In this document: positions 1-10,346 of the stretch, in pieces | Numbering within the stretch: the first letter of the stretch is position 1 | Layout of the letters: every line of letters starts with the position of its first letter | Source of the DNA: Comamonadaceae bacterium | Lineage (GTDB): Bacteria; Pseudomonadota; Gammaproteobacteria; Burkholderiales; Burkholderiaceae_C | DNA length: 35,409 nt | Assembly: GCA_947373605.1 (NCBI GenBank) | Contig: CANBYM010000026.1 | Coordinates: forward strand, 1 to 35,409 | Direction: 5' to 3' | Made by a program: the position numbers and the translations under genes | The notes under the pieces: model-generated | Seen by the model: only the letters and a program-made list of their open reading frames with translations | What the model was told of the DNA's origin: nothing | Databases searched by the model: none

Positions 1-38
1 GTGTACAACGTATAAAACTTCATCAAGAGGAGACAGAC

Positions 39-458
39 ATGCCCATTACCAAAGGATTTCGCGCCCTCGTGGAAGAGGCCATGGCCGAAGTCAAAACTTA
101 TTCGGTAGCCCAAGTGCAGCAACGCCTGCACGATGCCGATGTGCAGATCGTGGACATTCGTGATGTGCGCGAGTTAAGCGACGGTACGGTGGTCGGTGCC
201 TTTCATGCGCCGCGTTGCATGCTGGAGTTCTGGGTGGACCCGGAGTCGCCGTACCACAAGAAGATTTTTGCCAATGAAGCGAAAGAGTTCATTCTGTTTT
301 GCGGCGCAGGCTGGCGCAGTGCGCTGGCCGCCAAGACGCTGCAGGACATGGGCATGACCAATGTGGCGCACATCGACGGCGGTTATGCCGAATGGGTCAA
401 ACAAGGCGCGCCCACCGAAACGCTGGAGCAGCAAAAGGTCAGGCGTGCTGCGAAGTAA
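39..458 (+). CDS. Rhodanese-like domain protein
   Basis: A 139-residue single-domain rhodanese. The domain spans about residues 20-128. An ELSDGTV-type segment precedes the core, and the active-site loop is FCGAGWRS with the candidate sulfur-carrying cysteine at residue 88. The family moves sulfane sulfur or acts as a small thiol/redox protein in the cytoplasm; the substrate cannot be read from sequence. There is no signal peptide. The ATG is preceded by an AGAGGAGA ribosome-binding site about 6 nt upstream, which supports this start. The YchJ-type gene begins 12 nt after the stop, so co-transcription is likely. Family assignment is secure; the physiological role is not. Confidence 0.9.
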   Translation: MPITKGFRALVEEAMAEVKTYSVAQVQQRLHDADVQIVDIRDVRELSDGTVVGAFHAPRCMLEFWVDPESPYHKKIFANEAKEFILFCGAGWRSALAAKTLQDMGMTNVAHIDGGYAEWVKQGAPTETLEQQKVRRAAK

Positions 459-470
459 GGTCTGAGCAGC

Positions 471-893
471 ATGAAGCAATGCGCGCCTGACGCTCCCTGT
501 CCTTGCGGAAAGAAAGCGCTTGTACCTCAAAGGACGAGCGTTGCAATGTCCTATGCAAAGTGTTGTGGCCGCTGGCTGGACGGTGCTGCGTTAGCGCCGG
601 ACGTGGAGAGCCTGATGCGCAGCCGATACTGCGCCTTTGTGCTGGAGCGTGAGGACTATCTGCGCAGCACCTGGCACAGCATTAATCGGCCTGCGACCAT
701 TGAATTCGAGCCGGGCGTGAAATGGCTGGGGCTGGAGGTGCGCCAGCATGTTCAGTCCGATGAAGCGCACGCAACGGTGGAGTTTGTGGCGCGCAGCAAA
801 TCGACGGGCGCACCGGCAGTGCGGCTGCATGAGCGAAGCCGCTTTGTGTGTGAGGCGGGACATTGGTTGTATGTGGATGGAGATCAGCTGTGA
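471..893 (+). CDS. YchJ/UPF0225 family SEC-C motif protein
   Basis: A 140-residue protein with the YchJ layout. An N-terminal SEC-C-like metal-binding motif (CPCGKK, then YAKCCG) covers residues 10-34. It is followed by LMRSRYCAFVLEREDYL and a WLGLEV segment typical of the UPF0225/NTF2-like fold. The cysteines probably bind zinc as in the SecA C-terminal motif. The family's function is not established. The gene lies 12 nt after the rhodanese gene and its TGA overlaps the GTG start of the HAD gene, so the three are probably one transcript. Confidence 0.88.
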   Translation: MKQCAPDAPCPCGKKALVPQRTSVAMSYAKCCGRWLDGAALAPDVESLMRSRYCAFVLEREDYLRSTWHSINRPATIEFEPGVKWLGLEVRQHVQSDEAHATVEFVARSKSTGAPAVRLHERSRFVCEAGHWLYVDGDQL

Positions 894-1549
894 AATTTGA
901 TGCAGTTTTGTTTGACTGTGACGGCGTGCTGGTCGACTCCGAGCACATTACCAACAAGGTGTTACGCGACATGCTGGACGAGGCCGGCTGGAGCCTGACC
1001 ATGCAGGAGTGCATGGACGTGTTCGTCGGCAAAACAGTGATGGATGAACGCGCTCGCATCGAGCGCCACACTGGCAAACCGCTGACCGATGCCTGGATGG
1101 TGGAATTCCGGGAGCGGCGCAATGTAGTGCTCGAAGCCACCATCCAGCCGATTGCGAATATTGACACTGCATTGACCGCCCTGTTTGCCGCCACCGGTGG
1201 ACGCATCGCCTGCGCCTCGGGCGCCGACAAATTCAAGGTGGAGCTGATGCTGCTCAAAGTGGGTTTGCTGCACCACCTGAAGGGCCGCATTTTCAGTGGT
1301 CAGGAAACACCCCGAAACAAGCCGCACCCCGACGTGTACCTTGCCGCCGCGTCAGCGTTGGGTGTGGACGCCAGGCGCTGTGCCGTGGTGGAGGACACCA
1401 TTACAGGTTTGACGGCCGGGGTGGCTGCCGGTGCAACCGTGTTTGCGTATGTGCCGCAGGGCAGTGGCCAGCGCTTTCTGGACGCGGGTGCCAGCCATTT
1501 TTTTACCGACATGGCGCAGTTGCCTGCGCTAATGGGCGCCCAAGTTTGA
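890..1549 (+). CDS. HAD-superfamily phosphatase (phosphoglucomutase/phosphatase-like subfamily)
   Basis: A 219-residue haloacid dehalogenase-type hydrolase. Motif I is FDCDGVLVDSE, with the Asp nucleophile at residue 9 and acid/base Asp at 11. Motif II is in CASGA, the motif III lysine is in RNKPHPD, and motif IV is VVEDTITG. An alpha-helical cap lies between motifs I and II, as in the beta-phosphoglucomutase/phosphoglycolate phosphatase group. I chose GTG at 890 because a GGAG lies 7 nt upstream, the start overlaps the previous stop, and translation from it begins right at the HAD core. A TTG at 863 would add nine residues lying inside the upstream gene. The substrate is probably a small phosphorylated metabolite and cannot be named. 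Confidence 0.88.
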   Translation: MKFDAVLFDCDGVLVDSEHITNKVLRDMLDEAGWSLTMQECMDVFVGKTVMDERARIERHTGKPLTDAWMVEFRERRNVVLEATIQPIANIDTALTALFAATGGRIACASGADKFKVELMLLKVGLLHHLKGRIFSGQETPRNKPHPDVYLAAASALGVDARRCAVVEDTITGLTAGVAAGATVFAYVPQGSGQRFLDAGASHFFTDMAQLPALMGAQV

Positions 1550-1582
1550 TTTAATCGCGTTAATTAATTTAAAAGGAGCACC

Positions 1583-2371
1583 ATGCAAATCAACCATTCA
1601 TTCATCCGCCGTTCCATTGCACTCATTGGCATCAGCCTCGCTTTGCTGGCCGCAAGCGCCCAAGCGGCCGACATCACGATTGTCAGTTCCGGTGGTTTTG
1701 CGCCCGCTCTCAAAGCGCTGGCACCGGAGTTTGAAAAAGCCACCGGTCACACGGTGCACAGCGCATGGGGCCCTTCCATGGGCGACACGGTCAATGCCAT
1801 TCCTAAGCGGCTGTCGCGTGGTGAGTCGATTGACGTCGTCGTCATGGTCGGCAGCGCACTCGACGATCTGCTGGCGCAAGGTAAGCTGCAAGCCGACTCC
1901 AAAGTCATCTTGGCGCGCTCCAAAATTGCCATGGCCGTTCGCAGTGGCGCAGCCAAACCCGATATCAGCACTGTCGAAGCACTCAAAAAGACGCTGCTAA
2001 ACGCAAAATCGATTGCGTACTCGGATAGCGCCAGCGGTGTTTACCTGTCAACGGTCCTGTTCCCCCGTTTGGGTATTGCCGATCAAATAAAAGGCAAGGC
2101 CAAAATGATTCCCGCCGATCCGGTGGGTGCGGTGGTGGCACGTGGTGATTTTGAAATCGGTTTTCAGCAAAGGAGCGAACTGGCCCATGTGACAGGTGTC
2201 GACGTGGTAGGTCTGATTCCTGAAGAAGTACAGGAAGTCACCTTGTATTCAGCCGCTGTGGTGACCAATGCCAAGCAAGCCGAAGCCGGTAGGGCGTTTA
2301 TCAAATTTTTGGCATCACCCCAAGCCGCGGCTGTGATCAATGAGACCGGGCTGGAAGCGGCTACTAAATAA
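1583..2371 (+). CDS. Periplasmic ABC-type substrate-binding protein, ModA-like
   Basis: A 262-residue exported protein. Residues 1-28 form a classic signal peptide: RR, a hydrophobic core, then a predicted SAQA|AD cleavage. The mature part follows the SBP_bac_11/ModA pattern: VSSGGFAPALKAL near the N terminus, IDVVVMVG, and SDSASGVYLSTVLFPRLG. Such proteins capture an oxyanion or small organic anion and pass it to an ABC permease. No permease or ATPase gene is nearby, so it is an orphan here and molybdate is only one option. AAAAGGAG lies about 6 nt before the ATG. It is convergent with the AraC-type gene, 35 nt away. Confidence 0.85.
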   Translation: MQINHSFIRRSIALIGISLALLAASAQAADITIVSSGGFAPALKALAPEFEKATGHTVHSAWGPSMGDTVNAIPKRLSRGESIDVVVMVGSALDDLLAQGKLQADSKVILARSKIAMAVRSGAAKPDISTVEALKKTLLNAKSIAYSDSASGVYLSTVLFPRLGIADQIKGKAKMIPADPVGAVVARGDFEIGFQQRSELAHVTGVDVVGLIPEEVQEVTLYSAAVVTNAKQAEAGRAFIKFLASPQAAAVINETGLEAATK

Positions 2372-2406
2372 AACTGCAGAAGCAGGCCGGGTCGTTCCTG
2401 TCGTAA

Positions 2407-3489
2407 TCAGTGCGCCGGATTGCGCTTGCGCAGCGCGTCCGGCGTTTGCCCCGTCCAAGTCTTGAAGGCGCGCATAAAACTCTTCTCGTTTTGGAAGCCC
2501 ACAGCCTGCGCGATTTGCTTGATGCCGCGGTTGCTGCGGTTCAGCAGGTCCATCGCCATGTCGCGGCGTACTGCGTCTTTGAGTTGCTGCAGGCTGCTGC
2601 CTTCTTCCTTGAGCTGGCGGTACAGAGTGCGGGCCGATAGATTCAGCCGTGCTGCCAGATCGTCTGCCGTGCGTATGTCAAACAGGTGCAACGCCAACGT
2701 CTGGCGCACCTTCTCCACCAGCAAACGGTCGCGCCGGTAAGGGCGCACGGTGAGTAGCAGGGCGCGGTCCAGCATGCGCTGAAGGGCCGCCTCGTCGCGG
2801 CGCACCGGCAGGCTCAGATACCCGGCGTCAAAGACCAACGCGTTGCCATCGGCTTTAAAAGTGGTGGGTCCTTCAAGCAGCACTTCGTAACTGCTGCGGT
2901 GCGGTGGTTGCGCAAATTGCAGCGTGGTTCCCAGCAGTGCAATTCGCGAATCGCTCAACCAGCAGGCCACACCCAGCGCATTGCGCAGCACAGAGACGAT
3001 GCAGAACTCCTGAAATTCGCCCAGCGGCCGCAGCTCATGGAGTTCGATGCGGGCGATGGCGTCCTGCCGCGTCACTTGGAGGTGAATGTCGTCGGTCAGC
3101 AGGTTGTGGTGGCGGCACCAGCGTGCCAGCGCCAGACCCAGCGTCGGTGCGGTGAGCGATGCGCGCACCAGCATGCCGTAGCTGCCCCAGGGCAGGCGAC
3201 GGCTGAACCAGCCCAGCGCCTCATCGTCCAACTCCTGCATCGCGGCACCCGAGAGTAATTCCATTTGCAGGGCGGTGATCTTGGCGCGCGGGCGCGATAA
3301 CAGCGATGGCGTGATTTGTGCCGCATCGAGCGCTGCTGCCGGGGAAAGGCCGCGCCGTTCGTAGGCTCGCACAATGGTCTTTACAAAGGCTATCGGCGTC
3401 TCTGCGCGGACACGTAGCGATTTGGCTGCCAGAGGCTCCGTCAGTTCTGCGTCGGTGTGGACGGTGTGTGCGCTTTTGCGGGTGGCCAT
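2407..3489 (-). CDS. AraC-family transcriptional regulator (Arabinose_bd type)
   Basis: A 360-residue regulator from the chosen ATG. The N-terminal two thirds match the Arabinose_bd ligand-sensing domain seen in OruR/ArgR-like AraC proteins (AYERRGLSPAAALDAA, then PWGSYGMLVRASLTAPTLG). The C-terminal ~100 residues hold two helix-turn-helix units, with LAARLNLSARTLYRQLKEEG and then IAQAVGFQNEKSFMRAFKTW. It is divergent from the methylcrotonyl-CoA carboxylase genes across about 100 nt, so I infer it controls them, perhaps in response to a leucine-derived acid. ATGs at 3504, 3522 and 3564 are in frame. I prefer 3489 because a GGAA lies 6 nt upstream. The usual liu regulator is MerR-type, so this arrangement differs. 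Confidence 0.85.
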   Translation of the reverse strand: MATRKSAHTVHTDAELTEPLAAKSLRVRAETPIAFVKTIVRAYERRGLSPAAALDAAQITPSLLSRPRAKITALQMELLSGAAMQELDDEALGWFSRRLPWGSYGMLVRASLTAPTLGLALARWCRHHNLLTDDIHLQVTRQDAIARIELHELRPLGEFQEFCIVSVLRNALGVACWLSDSRIALLGTTLQFAQPPHRSSYEVLLEGPTTFKADGNALVFDAGYLSLPVRRDEAALQRMLDRALLLTVRPYRRDRLLVEKVRQTLALHLFDIRTADDLAARLNLSARTLYRQLKEEGSSLQQLKDAVRRDMAMDLLNRSNRGIKQIAQAVGFQNEKSFMRAFKTWTGQTPDALRKRNPAH

Positions 3490-3593
3490 AGGTGATTCCA
3501 TTGTGGCAGGATTTGCAACCATGCTGTCGCCCGTTGCGGTCCAAGCTGGCCTATGCTGTGGCACCTTCGCACGTGATCAGGAAAGACCGCTCT
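3490..3593. promoter_or_regulatory. Divergent control region between the AraC-type regulator and mccB
   Basis: A 104-nt gap between divergent starts must hold both promoters if the chosen starts are right. I see no confident -35/-10 pair and no clean inverted repeat. The only clear signal is AGGAAAG at 3579-3585, a ribosome-binding site for the carboxylase gene. Confidence 0.4.
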
Positions 3594-5216
<1,623 letters not shown>

Positions 5217-5230
5217 TGAAGACTCCCACC

Positions 5231-7276
5231 ATGTTCAAAAAAATTCTGATTGCCAACCGTGGCGAAATAGCATGCCGAGTGGCGCAAACGGCGCTCCGTA
5301 TGGGTGTTCAAACTGTGGCGGTGTATTCCGACGCCGACGCCGATGCGCGACATGTCCGCGCCTGTGATGAAGCCGTGTACATCGGCGGCAGCGCCCCCAA
5401 GGACAGCTACCTGCGCTGGGAAAAAATCATTGAAGCGGCCAGGGCCACCGGCGCACAGGCCATTCACCCCGGCTACGGCTTCTTGAGCGAGAACGTAGAC
5501 TTTGCCAAAGCCTGCGTACAAGCAGGGCTGGTGTTCATCGGGCCGCCGGCTTCTGCGATACAAGCCATGGGCTTGAAGGCCGAGTCCAAGCAGCTCATGG
5601 AGAAGGCCGGTGTGCCCTTGGTGCCCGGTTACCACGGCAGCGACCAGGACGACGCACTCCTGCAACGCGAGGCAGACCGCATTGGTTATCCGGTCTTGAT
5701 CAAGGCCAGCGCAGGCGGTGGCGGTAAAGGCATGCGCGCTGTCGATAAGGCCGAGGACTTTGCCGACGCATTGGCCAGCTGCAAGCGCGAAGCTATCAAT
5801 AGTTTTGGGGACGATGCGGTATTGATCGAAAAATATGTGCAACGCCCACGACACATCGAGATTCAGGTGTTCGGCGATACGCTGGGTAACTATGTGTACC
5901 TGTTTGAGCGCGACTGCTCAGTGCAACGCCGCCATCAGAAGGTGTTGGAAGAAGCCCCCGCGCCGGGCATGACTGCCGAGCTGCGCGCCCGCATGGGCCA
6001 GGCTGCGGTTGAGGCCGCCCGCGCGGTGAATTATGTAGGTGCCGGCACAGTGGAGTTCATTGTGGAGCAACCGCAAGGCTATGCACACCCGGAGGCGATG
6101 AAGTTCTTCTTCATGGAAATGAACACACGCTTGCAGGTCGAGCATCCGGTGACCGAAGCCATTACCGGGCTGGATCTGGTGGAGTGGCAGTTGCGTGTGG
6201 CTTGCGGCGAGCCGCTGCCTTTGCAACAGCACGATTTGCAGATCAACGGCCATGCCATAGAAGCCCGCATTTGTGCGGAGAACCCCGATAACAATTTTCT
6301 GCCCGCTACCGGCACTTTGCAGGTCTACGGTTTGCCGCCGTACAGCTACTTTGAGCGTGCGCCACTCTCGGTCCGTGTGGACTCGGGTGTGCGGGAGGGT
6401 GACACCATCAGCCCGTATTACGACTCTATGGTGGCCAAGCTGATCGTGCACGGCGCGACCCGTGAAGAAGCGCTTGCCCGCATGGACACTGCGCTGGCGC
6501 AAACCCATATCGTGGGGCTGGCGACCAACGTGCAGTTTCTGCGGCATGTGGTTCGGTCTGCATCGTTTGAAAGCGCACAGCTCGACACGGCCTTAATTCC
6601 GCGCGAAGCAAATGTGCTCTTTAACCGCGAGGACATCGGTTTGACGCTGGCTGCGGCGGCTACGGTCGCGCAGGCTGTGTTGCGCGAACAGCGCAAGGCG
6701 GCGGGGGTGGATGTGAATGGCTGGACCGATCCGTGGGCACAGCGCGACGGCTGGCTCTCTCATGGTGTGTCGCGCCGAAGTTTTGCGTTGAATTTCAAAG
6801 GCGAGGCGCATAGCGCTGTGCTAACGCGGCCGCGCGCCGGTGGAATGCAGCTGGCGTTGGCCGGTGGGGAGCACACGCTGCAATTTGCGCAATCGCCTGA
6901 CACCGACGCCAGCGCAATCGATATCACGTTGGATGGCGAGCGGTTGGCGCTTCAGGTTTATCGCACGGGTGATGTGGTCCATGTATTCGCCGCACACGGC
7001 TCGACCCAAATCACAGTGGTCGATGCCCTTGCCCATGCAGGTGACGTGCAGCAGGAGGGTGGCCGACTGACCGCACCCATGCCGGGAAAAGTGGTGTCGT
7101 TCGCGGTGAAGGCTGGTGATGCAGTGAAGAAGGGACAGGCACTGGCTGTGATGGAGGCCATGAAGATGGAACACACCATTGCGGCGCCAAGCGATGGCAC
7201 GGTGGGCGAGCTGTTGTTTGCGCCGGGCGACCAAGTCACCGAGGGCGCTGAGTTGCTGCGTTTGGAGGCGGCATGA
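5231..7276 (+). CDS. mccA: Methylcrotonyl-CoA carboxylase, biotin-containing (alpha) subunit
   Basis: A 681-residue biotin-dependent carboxylase subunit (MccA/LiuD). The biotin carboxylase N-domain starts MFKKILIANRGEIACR. The ATP-grasp domain contains KASAGGGGKGMR and FMEMNTRLQVEHPVTE. The biotin carboxylase C-domain contains HAIEARICAENP. A linker/BT region follows, and the C-terminal biotinyl domain carries EAMKMEH with the biotinylated lysine at residue 645. It charges biotin with bicarbonate using ATP for the partner subunit. An in-frame ATG at 5216 overlaps the mccB stop (TAATG) and would add five residues. I chose 5231 because it gives the family N terminus and has GAAG upstream. Its 3' end overlaps the next gene by 4 nt. 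Confidence 0.93.
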   Translation: MFKKILIANRGEIACRVAQTALRMGVQTVAVYSDADADARHVRACDEAVYIGGSAPKDSYLRWEKIIEAARATGAQAIHPGYGFLSENVDFAKACVQAGLVFIGPPASAIQAMGLKAESKQLMEKAGVPLVPGYHGSDQDDALLQREADRIGYPVLIKASAGGGGKGMRAVDKAEDFADALASCKREAINSFGDDAVLIEKYVQRPRHIEIQVFGDTLGNYVYLFERDCSVQRRHQKVLEEAPAPGMTAELRARMGQAAVEAARAVNYVGAGTVEFIVEQPQGYAHPEAMKFFFMEMNTRLQVEHPVTEAITGLDLVEWQLRVACGEPLPLQQHDLQINGHAIEARICAENPDNNFLPATGTLQVYGLPPYSYFERAPLSVRVDSGVREGDTISPYYDSMVAKLIVHGATREEALARMDTALAQTHIVGLATNVQFLRHVVRSASFESAQLDTALIPREANVLFNREDIGLTLAAAATVAQAVLREQRKAAGVDVNGWTDPWAQRDGWLSHGVSRRSFALNFKGEAHSAVLTRPRAGGMQLALAGGEHTLQFAQSPDTDASAIDITLDGERLALQVYRTGDVVHVFAAHGSTQITVVDALAHAGDVQQEGGRLTAPMPGKVVSFAVKAGDAVKKGQALAVMEAMKMEHTIAAPSDGTVGELLFAPGDQVTEGAELLRLEAA

Positions 7277-8199
7277 ATATGCGCGTGAGTTTTTGTTGTG
7301 CTGATACCCACGCCCAACCCTGGCTGGACGGTTTGCGGGCCGCCCTGCCACAGGCCCAGGTCAGCCTCTGGAAAAGCGGCGACGCGGCGGCGGACTATGG
7401 CGTGGTTTGGGTACCGCCGCAGGCGTTCTTTGATCAGCAGCCACAGCTTAAGGCCGCTTTCAACATTGGCGCGGGTGTGGACGCATTGCTGCGTTTGCGC
7501 GTCGCGCCGACCACCCGGCTGGTGCGTCTGGACGACGCCGGCATGGCCGCACAAATGGCGGAGTACGTTTGCCATGCGCTCCTGCGTTTTTATCGCGACT
7601 TCGATGCCTATGCGCAGCAGCAAACGCAGGCCCTTTGGCTGCAACGCAAAGTACCCGATCGCGCAGAAGTTCCCGTAGGCATTATGGGCCTGGGCGTGTT
7701 GGGTGAGCATGTGGCCAGGGCGGTGGCGGCACTGGACTTTCCGGTGAACGGCTGGAGCCGTAGCGCCAAACAGATCGAGGGCGTGCGTAGTTTTGCGGGG
7801 AACGACCAACTCAACGCGTTTCTGGCGGCGAGCAAGGTGCTGGTATGCCTGATGCCGCTGACCGCCGACACGCGTGACCTCCTCAACCGCAACACGCTGT
7901 CTCAATTGCAACGCGGCGCTTATTTGATCAACGTGGCGCGCGGCGCACAACTGGTGGAAGAGGACCTGCTGGCTCTTTTAGAAAATGGGCATATGGCGGG
8001 CGCCACGCTGGATGTGTTTCGCACTGAGCCATTGCCGGCTGATCACGCGTTTTGGAAGCACCCCAAAGTGGTGGTTACACCGCACATTTCCGCACGAACC
8101 CTGCGCGCGCAAAGCATTCGCCAGATCGCAGGCAAGCTTTTGGCCATGGAGCGCGGTGAAGCCGTGGCGGGGCTGGTGGATAGCGCCGCAGGCTATTGA
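7273..8199 (+). CDS. D-2-hydroxyacid dehydrogenase, GhrA-like (glyoxylate/hydroxypyruvate reductase type)
   Basis: A 308-residue NAD(P)H-dependent 2-ketoacid reductase; E. coli GhrA is 312. The Rossmann motif is GIMGLGVLGEHVAR. The catalytic Arg lies in NVARGAQLVEEDLL, the Glu in DVFRTEPLP, and the His in TPHISART. The family reduces glyoxylate, hydroxypyruvate or other 2-oxo acids. It starts with ATGA overlapping the mccA stop, so it is translationally coupled to leucine-degradation genes. That raises the possibility that it acts on a branched 2-oxo acid such as 2-oxoisocaproate. This is inference from position only. It is convergent with the chemoreceptor gene with only 4 nt between stops. 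Confidence 0.87.
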   Translation: MNMRVSFCCADTHAQPWLDGLRAALPQAQVSLWKSGDAAADYGVVWVPPQAFFDQQPQLKAAFNIGAGVDALLRLRVAPTTRLVRLDDAGMAAQMAEYVCHALLRFYRDFDAYAQQQTQALWLQRKVPDRAEVPVGIMGLGVLGEHVARAVAALDFPVNGWSRSAKQIEGVRSFAGNDQLNAFLAASKVLVCLMPLTADTRDLLNRNTLSQLQRGAYLINVARGAQLVEEDLLALLENGHMAGATLDVFRTEPLPADHAFWKHPKVVVTPHISARTLRAQSIRQIAGKLLAMERGEAVAGLVDSAAGY

Positions 8200-8203
8200 A
8201 AGA

Positions 8204-10180
8204 TTAAGCCACTTTGAAGTTGGCAATCTCATCCAGCAGGGTGCTAGCCAATACCGATAGTGTGCCGGAGGCTCCGGTGGTTTCTTCCACCAGCGCGGCG
8301 TTTTGTTGCGTGCTTTTGTCCAGATCCTGAATGGAGCGGCCTACCTCCTGCACACCTGCGGCCTGTTCGCGGGCGGCAGTAGCAATTTCCGAGAGAAACT
8401 GGTTGATCTGGCGCGCGTTGGTGACCACTTCCTGCATGCTGCGGCTGGCCTCTTCAATCACCTTGGTGCCATCGTCGACTTGCCGCACGCTGGTCGAGAT
8501 GAGCGACTTGATTTCCTGCGCCGCTTTGGCGCTGCGCCCGGCCAGACTGCGCACCTCGGTGGCAACGACGGCAAAGCCGCGACCGGACTCACCGGCGCGC
8601 GCGGCTTCCACCGCGGCATTGAGCGCCAGGATGTTGGTCTGAAAGGCTATGGCATCAATCACGCCGATGATGTCTCCGATTTTGTTGGACGACACCTGGA
8701 TGTCACGCATGGTGGTGACCACGTTCCCGAATACTTTGCCGCCCTTTTCTGCCACTTCCGCATTTTCCTGTGCGAAGGCGGTTGCCATTTGCGCATGGTC
8801 GGCAGTGGCGGTGACGGTGGTACTCATTTCGTCCATGGAGTGCGCCTGCTGCTCCAAAGCAGACGCCGCAGCTTCGGTGCGCGATGACAAGTCCACGCTG
8901 GCCGAGGCGATCTCGTCGCTTGCGGCATTGAGTGCGCGTGCCGAGTGCCGCACCTTGCGAATCAAAAGGTGCAGCGAGTCGTACACCACGCGCAAATCCG
9001 TGATAACCGCCGCCGGCTCGTCTTTGCCCCATGGCTTGGCAGGGGCCTTGCGCAGGTCCCCATGTGCCATTTCTCTCAAATGCTCGCTGATCAGGTTCAG
9101 GCCGCCCCGGTTGACCAGAAAGAAGCTGTAAAAAAAGTACCCGGCCAACAAAATACCTACCACCAGCACCGCGCTGTTGCTGTAAATGTCAAATTGCAAA
9201 GCAGTTACCCGTGAGGTGACAACGCTATCGAGCTGTTGCAGCAAGCTCTCAGCGAGGTCGTGTTGCCCGCTGATGGCCAGGTTGGCTGCGGACAGATACG
9301 CTGATTGCGCTGCAGGCGAGAGGTCCTGACCATCCAGCAGTGATTTGCGCGCAAGCGCGAAAAAAGCAGCCGTGTCGCTTAGCGCCTTGTCTGCGTTCAC
9401 GTGGTTGGACAACGTTTTGTTATAGGCAACGGCTTTTTTCAAACCGTCGCGCAGACCGTCCATCTGAAACTCTGCAAGGCCCATTTGTGCGGCAAATTCC
9501 TGCTGCTGCAGTGACGTTATGTTGCCGGCTCTCATGCCCAGGAGGCCCAGGTCACGCAGCTTGGCGGCGCTTTGCACAATAACCGGCACCCGGAACAGGG
9601 CGGCATCCATCAGGTAATAGGAGTCAATGTCCGGGTCCAGCGTGAGGTTGGAGTTGTCGGCTACGCTGGAGATAAGGTTCATTACCGATTGCACACGCTG
9701 GATTTGCACCTTGTAGGCATCTGCACCGGCTCCAGAGTTCTGGCCTTCAGCCAGGGCTTTTTCTACGGCGCTATAGGCTGCGGCAGTGTCCAGCGATGCC
9801 CCCAGTTGTTTGTCGGTGGCGCTTAGTTTTGCCAGTGCTGTAGCGGAGTCGCCTTTGTCATTGCTTTCGTTGCGCGTTTGTTGCGCTGCATAGAGCAGGG
9901 GAAATACGTCGCGCTCGTACGCAACACCCATCGACTCTTTGGTCGAAAATGCGATGGCTTCGAGCTTGGCGGCGTACAAGCCATAGGCCGTCCAAGCCAG
10001 CGGAATCAAAAACATGAGCCCGATCACCATGGCCTTGGAACCAAACTGCAGCTTGCGCATCAGTGTAATGCCAGGGGCCCATAAACCATGGTTGGAAAAG
10101 GCGCTGGTCGGGGCGGCCTGACTTTCTGGTGCCGCTAAAAATTCCATGAGTGCGGCGCTTGTGGGCTTGGGGTTTGCCAT
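8204..10180 (-). CDS. Methyl-accepting chemotaxis protein
   Basis: A 658-residue membrane chemoreceptor. An unusually long polar N terminus of about 50 residues precedes TM1 ([20 protein letters not shown]). A helical periplasmic sensor of about 300 residues follows, then TM2 ([19 protein letters not shown]), a HAMP-like segment and the signalling domain. The hairpin tip is [20 protein letters not shown], followed by [20 protein letters not shown]. No CheR/CheB pentapeptide is present at the end (DEIANFKVA). I chose ATG 10180 because AAGGAA sits just upstream; earlier in-frame starts lack one. It lies between carboxylase and HMG-CoA lyase genes, so a ligand linked to leucine or short-chain acids is possible but unproven. 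Confidence 0.92.
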   Translation of the reverse strand: MANPKPTSAALMEFLAAPESQAAPTSAFSNHGLWAPGITLMRKLQFGSKAMVIGLMFLIPLAWTAYGLYAAKLEAIAFSTKESMGVAYERDVFPLLYAAQQTRNESNDKGDSATALAKLSATDKQLGASLDTAAAYSAVEKALAEGQNSGAGADAYKVQIQRVQSVMNLISSVADNSNLTLDPDIDSYYLMDAALFRVPVIVQSAAKLRDLGLLGMRAGNITSLQQQEFAAQMGLAEFQMDGLRDGLKKAVAYNKTLSNHVNADKALSDTAAFFALARKSLLDGQDLSPAAQSAYLSAANLAISGQHDLAESLLQQLDSVVTSRVTALQFDIYSNSAVLVVGILLAGYFFYSFFLVNRGGLNLISEHLREMAHGDLRKAPAKPWGKDEPAAVITDLRVVYDSLHLLIRKVRHSARALNAASDEIASASVDLSSRTEAAASALEQQAHSMDEMSTTVTATADHAQMATAFAQENAEVAEKGGKVFGNVVTTMRDIQVSSNKIGDIIGVIDAIAFQTNILALNAAVEAARAGESGRGFAVVATEVRSLAGRSAKAAQEIKSLISTSVRQVDDGTKVIEEASRSMQEVVTNARQINQFLSEIATAAREQAAGVQEVGRSIQDLDKSTQQNAALVEETTGASGTLSVLASTLLDEIANFKVA

Positions 10181-10192
10181 ATGTTCCTTGTG

Positions 10193-10208
10193 GCTCACTC
10201 CAGTGAGC
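10193..10208. repeat. Perfect inverted repeat in the chemoreceptor leader
   Basis: Arms GCTCACT and AGTGAGC, separated by CC, lie 13 nt upstream of the chemoreceptor start codon and just before its AAGGAA ribosome-binding site. In the mRNA it could fold as a small hairpin next to the ribosome-binding site, or in DNA act as an operator. No function is shown. Confidence 0.5.
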
Positions 10209-10250
10209 GGACCAAAATGTATGAGAAGTGCAAATTCCGGTGAAAAATCG

Positions 10251-10274
10251 GGATCGGCCAATGTAATGCATTTA
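10251..10274 (-). promoter_or_regulatory. Possible FliA (sigma-28)-like promoter for the chemoreceptor
   Basis: On the minus strand TAAA is followed by GCCGATCC, resembling the flagellar consensus TAAA-N15-GCCGATAA. The -10 matches 6 of 8 positions but the spacer is 12 rather than 15. It lies about 70 nt upstream of the chemoreceptor start. Chemoreceptors are often FliA-controlled, so it is listed, weakly. Confidence 0.3.
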
Positions 10275-10346
10275 TGGCTTTGCAAGGATGACAAAAGCCC
10301 CCTGCATTAAGATCAAGTGCATTCTGGCAACACGCAAAAAAATGCT

